Positions 60,241 through 64,000 of a stretch of DNA of 64,000 nt are shown in pieces (positions within the stretch are counted from its first letter, which is position 1; the number at the start of each line of letters is the position of its first letter). The notes under the pieces are model-generated. The model saw only the letters and a list, made by a program, of their open reading frames with translations. It did not search any database and was not told the origin of the DNA. The DNA comes from Sapria himalayana (lineage: Eukaryota; Streptophyta; Magnoliopsida; Malpighiales; Rafflesiaceae): positions 485,999-549,998 of the forward strand of contig JAREIK010000748.1 of the NCBI GenBank assembly GCA_029783825.1. Reading direction: 5' to 3'. The position numbers were made by a program, and so were the translations under genes.

Positions 60241-60894
60241 TAATATCAGTCAGGGATATCTTGATAATTAAAGCTAGTTCCAAGCAATATGTGATAGAAA
60301 TTCTGGATAAAAGGGGAGGAATGGGAGAATTATTTCTGCTGCATACAATTATCTCATTGGAGCTAGCTCCAAGAAAAAGAAAGCCTGGACAAAGGTTATT
60401 TGGATAAAGAATCATGTGTCAAAACATGCTATTTACTTATGAATTACATGATATGGGAAACTAAGAACAAATGATCACCTTTTTTCAACATCTAAAAGCA
60501 CAAACTATGAATTTTACACACATGTAGAATATGCAGATCATATTTTTTTTCAGATGTGAATATTTTAAAACATCTGGAATGATCAAAAATCTGGACGAGA
60601 GTTAAAGAAGACATGGAATCTCTATCTTCAAGTTTTAAAGACATGAAGCAATTCTATGCAATAGGCATGCCAATAAACAATATATGGGAAGCAGTTTTCA
60701 CAGCAGCTATCTACTACATTTGGAGGAAAAGAAATAGGAGATGTTTTAATGGAAAGGCCCATGATTCAAGCTCTATAGTTAGGAAAATCAAAATAGAAAT
60801 TTATATTATTTTTAATAAAGAATGTAATAGTTTGATGCTACCCTAGCTTGTACAAAAAGTTTTTGATATTAAAATTTTTAATTATCAAAAAAAA
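60241..60894 (+). mobile_element. 5'-truncated LINE inside the Athila-like protease
   Basis: Readable blocks: GRNGRIISAAYNYLIGASS, AWTKVIWIKNHVSKHAIYL, ITWYGKLRTNDHLFS (60310-60490), VEYADHIFFQM (60525-60558), then the open piece 60613-60846 with EAVFTAAIYYIWRKRNRRCF and IVRKIKIEIYIIF. It ends with a poly-A run (60887-60894). This is the zinc-binding C-terminal end of a plant LINE reverse transcriptase. It is related to the LINE fragment at 48957-49700. Confidence 0.85.
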
Positions 60895-61220
60895 TTAACT
60901 TTGGTGAGATAACTCCAATAACCCTCTCACTTTAAATGATCAATCTTTCCATCAAATTACCAATCACTTCTAATGAGCAATTACTTTAAATGACCAATCA
61001 CACTTTTCAAGAAAGGTAGAATTGAAGATGATTTGTTGAAAGTGAGTAAGTTCTTTTTATGGCTGATTTTGTTGTGCTTGACATGAAGGAAGATTGATAT
61101 GCTTCATTAATTTTGGAATGATCATTTTTAGCTACTAGATATGTGTTGATTGATGCAAGAAAGTGGAATTCAAGTTTCGAGTGGGTAAAAAGCAAGTTAA
61201 GTTCAACCTTTATAAGTGCC

Positions 61221-62270
61221 ATTAAAATTTATATTTTTGTGATGAAGATTACTAGATAATAGATAGCCTCCTATGTACCATGTTGAGATAAAAGGTAGAT
61301 TTTAGATGGAAAGAATTCATAGAAAAGTATTGACTCAAAGAAGAAGGAGAAAACAACGAAGAATCTGAACCATGACATGGCGAAAAAGATGGAAATGAAA
61401 ATGAAGATGAGGTTGTTATGAAGTCGTGATGTTCTTTAAAGCCGAACCTTCATGGCACTTTAAATCATACTACTCCGAAGATGCAAAAGAAAATATGAAA
61501 AAAATGGAATACTAATGCAAAAAACTTGAAATAGCTATGAGCAGACTCTAGAGATAGTGATATAAATACAAGTGAAAGAAAATGCCCAATTGATTGTTGA
61601 CATGATGGAGAATAAAGGCAAGACCAAAACAAAAATAATGGAACTTGCCAAGGAAAATGAGAAAGTATAAAGTGTGATGAAGAAAGTCATACCTTCGATG
61701 GATGCCATGACTTTTCCAATGAAAGCAATGAAGGAAGCCATGGAAAGAGAGAAAACTACAACTAACATGATCTAGAGAGATATTCTACAAGCCATGACTA
61801 CATAATAAGTGGTGACAATTTACAAAGAAGCCGTGAATACACAATAAGTCACAATGATTTACAAAATTTATTAGGATAACTAAAGAGCTACCCTAAAGAA
61901 GAGATCATAATTATGAGGAGGAAATTAGAAAGATAAGACAAAAAACTGATTACATTGAGAAGCTAGCCTAGATAGTTAAAGTTTCTGATAGAAATGGAGA
62001 TATAAATAAGGTATAGCTAGAGACATTAAACATAGTACTATTTGAAAAACAACCCAAGATTTTTCTTGCATTGTGTATGAATAAACATTTCACAATATAA
62101 ACTATTTACTTACTAATAAATCTCAAAACTTTGAATCCTATTGCCAAAATAAAATCCCATAATGACACTCAAACCTAGTCGTGGTTATCATAGATAAATT
62201 TTCTTTTGGTATGGATGTTTGGAGGAACATTCATTGCTCAGGGATGAACAATACATTTAGCATGAGAGTT
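61221..62270 (+). other. Unassigned region between protease and 3' LTR
   Basis: RT would be expected here but none is seen. A Lys/Glu/Met-rich reading at 61570-61790 (ENAQLIVDMMENKGKTKTK, IMELAKENEKV, TFPMKAMKEAMEREKTTTNM) suggests a helical or coiled-coil protein remnant of unknown origin. The last 50 bases hold the ATTCATTGCTCAGGGATGA motif preceding the 3' LTR. Confidence 0.4.
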
Positions 62271-64000
62271 TATTTGATACTCAAAATATCAAATAAATGG
62301 TACCATTTGGGGAAGTAAAATATGTAATATTTGTATGAATACTAGTGGTTATCAAAGAGATTTCAGTAAAATCTTATTTTGAAGAGAAAGTGATGCAAGT
62401 TAGTTGAATTAGTAAATTCAGTAAAGAAAGACTTGTAGGAAAGAGAAAGTGATAGAGAGACATGATAATTCTCTTGTCATGACTTATATACTCTTGCCAT
62501 ATTAGCTTTAAGTAGTTGCATTCTTTATTGGTCATAACATTATCAAAATAATCATGACTTTCTTTGTATGTCATAACTATACCACCAAGATGTTAGAATA
62601 ATTGTTTATTTAACACAAATATCATGATTGCAACTATTTTTGGAGTCATAACTACACTAGCTCTAAACTACATATTAGTTATTATATTATTTTTATCTCA
62701 TAGAAGTTGAGTAATTTATTGATACAAGCAATCATTAGACATTTTAAAATCATGACTTATTCAAAAAAAAAACCAAAAAATCAATAGATGTAGATTAGAA
62801 TATCATTTTTTATCATTACTATTCATTTTAGAGAGCAGTGTCTCAGTCATGACCATCCACAACACCACAATACTTCACCCATAAAGACAACACTAAAGTC
62901 ATAGATGAATCTTAGTATTATTACTTTGTGTTATAGAGAGTAATGACTCAATCATTTCTATTCACATCACCATGGCACTCTATCCATAAAGCCAAGACCA
63001 AAGCCATGACTACTTACCAATATTGTAATATTGTGTTATACAGAGTTAAGCATTAGTCATAGCCATTCATAATACTATGATATTTATACTTCAGTGAAGA
63101 TCCAAAGAGATGGTAGATTCATGACCTCCAATTTGTGTCATGACATCCAACTTAAAATGTCACTTAGATTATCAAAGTAATAGCGAGAGAGGAAAATAGG
63201 ATCAAAAGAACATGATGATTCATTCTAAGCCTAAGCATCGAATCCTCAATCTCAATTGGGAAAAAATTCAAGGTGAACAACTAGTAAATTCAAATGGAAT
63301 TAGAGTTTTCTTCTTGGAAATTAATTTGGGATTTCATTAGGAATCCTATAATTCATGAGATGACTTTTCATATATCTCACATGATATTATCTTTAATGTC
63401 TATCTAAATTGAATTCTAAGATTTATTTATGGTTATGTAATTTGTATTCTGATGTATAATTACATTTATGACTTTATATTTGATTTCTAATATGTTTGGA
63501 TGTTGATGGAGGTGGATGAACTTAAAAACTAAAAATTAGGATTTTCATAAATGTGCTAGTTTATGTGTGTCTGTAGTGGTAGATGATAATAGATATGTCA
63601 CAGGACATACTCATGTAATTCAAATTGAATGAATTGAAAGCCCTTCTAAACATAATGCATAAGATAAACAAAAGAGAAAATCTCAAGTTCAAGTATATTA
63701 ATCATTGTAATCATGATATTCATGAAGCCGAAAGTATAAACATATTAGAGACTAATCTATTATGTACTTTATAGATGAATAAACCTCAGAGTAATGTGGG
63801 AGTTAACTATAATGTCTAACCAAAGAGTTTTACCATGGTATGAGAGTAATGTGTTAGCTATGATAGATTCTAACATGTATGTCATGGGTATTATAGAACC
63901 AAGGATTTAAAAATCCTTAAATGCAATTCATGACCTCAAATTTGTGTCATGAGATCCAACTTAAAATGTCACATAGATTCTCAAAGTAAAAGCAAGAGAG
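62271..64000 (+). repeat. Athila-like 3' LTR (runs off the window)
   Basis: It starts TATTTGATACTC (TG mutated to TA) and aligns with the 5' LTR, including the three 105-bp units (62847, 62952, 63057) and the block around ATTAGAGACTAATC (63741). It lacks the 5' LTR's extra segment. At 63927-64000 the sequence repeats 63118-63191, showing an internal duplication or a further partial copy at the edge. Confidence 0.75.

Larger units (their letters stand above)
59750..61220 (+). pseudogene. Athila-like protease region, split by a LINE
   Basis: Blocks in order: LPLAKLNE (59785), FLNIFKKLDVNILFAKVLA and MINYVK (59920-59995), SSKRKLVTFEIV (60010-60050), NGIIQYKLSRKFKNMRIFTIPYLI (60070-60140) and TLCDSESSVNLM (60162-60198), the active-site motif usually LCDxGASINLMP. 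Then comes LNFGG, an inserted LINE (60241-60894), and the continuation NFGEITPITLSL, GRIEDDLLKVSKF and DFVVLDMKED (60898-61095) to ATRYVLIDA. The active-site D-L-G-A is D-S-E-S, so catalytic Gly/Ala are lost. Confidence 0.82.
55155..64000 (+). mobile_element. Athila-like Ty3/gypsy retrotransposon, incomplete
   Basis: Two direct repeats (from 55155 and from 62271) bracket a decayed gag (58440-59150) and protease region (59750-61220). The sequence before the second repeat includes ATTCATTGCTCAGGGATGA (62229-62247), resembling the segment ahead of the 3' LTR in Athila/Tat elements. No RT, RNase H or integrase is visible between protease and 3' LTR, so it is deleted or a non-autonomous derivative. 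The right LTR runs out of the window. Confidence 0.8.

Noticed and set aside
60140..60415. 91-codon minus-strand frame
   Set aside because: It is antisense to the recognisable protease and LINE readings on the plus strand.

Overview
This window is nuclear heterochromatin from a flowering plant. It is very AT-rich and holds no intact protein-coding gene. The plant assignment rests on relics of plant-type mobile elements: a Ty3/gypsy element of the Del/Tekay-like chromovirus type with an initiator-Met primer site, two CACTA (En/Spm) DNA transposons, an Athila-like gypsy element, and plant LINE 3' ends, plus a captured exon of a plant ZIP metal transporter. I cannot name the species. All protein relics carry stops and frameshifts.

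The base layer is one long degenerate pentanucleotide satellite (ATTAC, reverse GTAAT). It runs as ATTAC on the + strand at 1-1620, flips at about 1620, and runs as GTAAT at 1621-6061 and 19171-32040. It then grades into related variants: TAGTG/TGATG (32041-32917 and 39684-39960), TAGTG/TAACA (39960-40620), CAATG/TAACA (40620-41640) and ACATAATG/TAATGGTT types (51298-54901). The array fragments add up to about 25 kb. The ATTAC strand cannot form a stop codon in any frame, so the region throws up many false open frames rich in HYITL.

Four blocks interrupt or bound it. (1) 6067-19165 is a gypsy element in an unusual LTR-internal-LTR-internal-LTR arrangement, flanked by one perfect 5-bp duplication (GAAAA) of satellite sequence. 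(2) 32918-39680 is a CACTA transposon with a decayed TNP2/DUF4218 transposase and a perfect 3-bp duplication (TGT); removing it restores the repeat register. (3) 41728-51297 is a second, non-autonomous CACTA element. It carries long subterminal repeat arrays, a 2.4-kb GC-rich hexamer/dodecamer array, an exon-1 fragment of a ZIP transporter ending at a splice donor, and a 5'-truncated LINE. (4) From 55155 to the right edge lies an Athila-like retrotransposon with an LTR of at least 2 kb, decayed gag and protease, a LINE inserted inside the protease with a visible target-site duplication, and the start of a 3' LTR.

Nothing here works together as a pathway. The content records repeated insertion into a simple satellite, followed by local duplication and decay. 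The most unusual items are the strand-switching, domain-structured pentamer satellite, the CACTA element that combines a G-quadruplex-prone GC array with a captured ZIP exon, and the three-LTR gypsy element.
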